Shown here piece by piece: positions 14,698-14,726 of a stretch of 14,726 bases of DNA; position 1 is the first letter of the stretch; every line of letters begins with the position of its first letter. Both the position numbers and the translations under genes were made by a program. The notes under the pieces are model-generated. The model worked only from the letters and a program-made list of their open reading frames with translations. It was not told where the DNA came from and searched no databases. The DNA comes from Minisyncoccota bacterium (GTDB lineage Bacteria > Patescibacteriota > Minisyncoccia > UBA6257 > HR35). The stretch spans positions 1 to 14,726 of the forward strand of contig CALIVE010000048.1 in assembly GCA_938048445.1 (NCBI GenBank). The letters are read 5' to 3'.

Positions 14698-14726
14698 ATG
14701 GCAAGGGAAGAAATTTTGTTCTTTGA
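14698..14726 (+). CDS. Start of an unidentified gene, cut by the window end
   Basis: An ATG followed by codons for AREEILFF and an incomplete last codon, open to the edge of the window. It lies about 62 bases after the predicted start of a strong promoter, with TTTTAAAAA just before it like other starts here. Too short to identify. Confidence 0.45.

Overview
The window looks like chromosome of a thermophilic member of the Candidate Phyla Radiation (Patescibacteria; Parcubacteria or Microgenomates type). This is an inference. The support is: very AT-rich genes packed with gaps of a few bases, a bacterial gene set in compact or shortened versions, almost no Shine-Dalgarno sequences, and a full-length reverse gyrase, the classic marker of life at high temperature. 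The structural RNAs are far richer in GC than the genes around them (tRNA-Ser is 64% GC by my count), as expected of a thermophile. Stop codons are 11 TAA, 2 TAG and 1 TGA, and no gene carries an internal TGA, so the standard bacterial code fits and the TGA=Gly code of some CPR lineages does not.

Layout. (1) Bases 7-3598, minus strand: reverse gyrase followed by tRNA-Ser(UGA); the stop codon of the first shares one base with the tRNA. (2) Bases 3599-3683: a short divergent promoter region with two back-to-back TATAAT boxes inside a perfect inverted repeat. (3) Bases 3684-4526, plus strand: a ParB/Srx-fold protein. (4) Bases 4521-9150, minus strand: a co-directional cluster reading uvrC, secG, a membrane-anchored family-5 solute-binding protein, a PilM-PilN-like fusion and rpmB, with gaps or overlaps of a few bases. 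(5) Bases 9179-9535, plus strand: RNase P RNA (rnpB), divergent from uvrC. (6) Bases 9563-14595, plus strand: ndk, rpmF, nusB, rnc, a PfkB-family kinase, rplY (CTC type) and a coiled-coil lytic transglycosylase. (7) Bases 14596-14726: a strong promoter with a hairpin at the predicted transcript start, leading to the first codons of another gene.

How it fits together. The plus-strand cluster joins RNA maturation (RNase P RNA, RNase III, NusB) and ribosomal proteins bL32 and bL25 with nucleotide and sugar phosphorylation, and ends in a cell-wall enzyme. The minus-strand cluster joins DNA repair (UvrC) with secretion (SecG), an anchored binding protein and type IV pilus inner-membrane assembly, a cell-surface theme, and ends in bL28. 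Reverse gyrase protects DNA topology at high temperature.

The most notable observations are the reverse gyrase/tRNA junction, where RNase P cleavage would remove the last base of the stop codon; the symmetric reverse-gyrase/ParB-like divergent promoter; the PilM-PilN fusion; and the orphan tethered solute-binding protein beside SecG. I saw no CRISPR array, insertion sequence, prophage or toxin-antitoxin pair.
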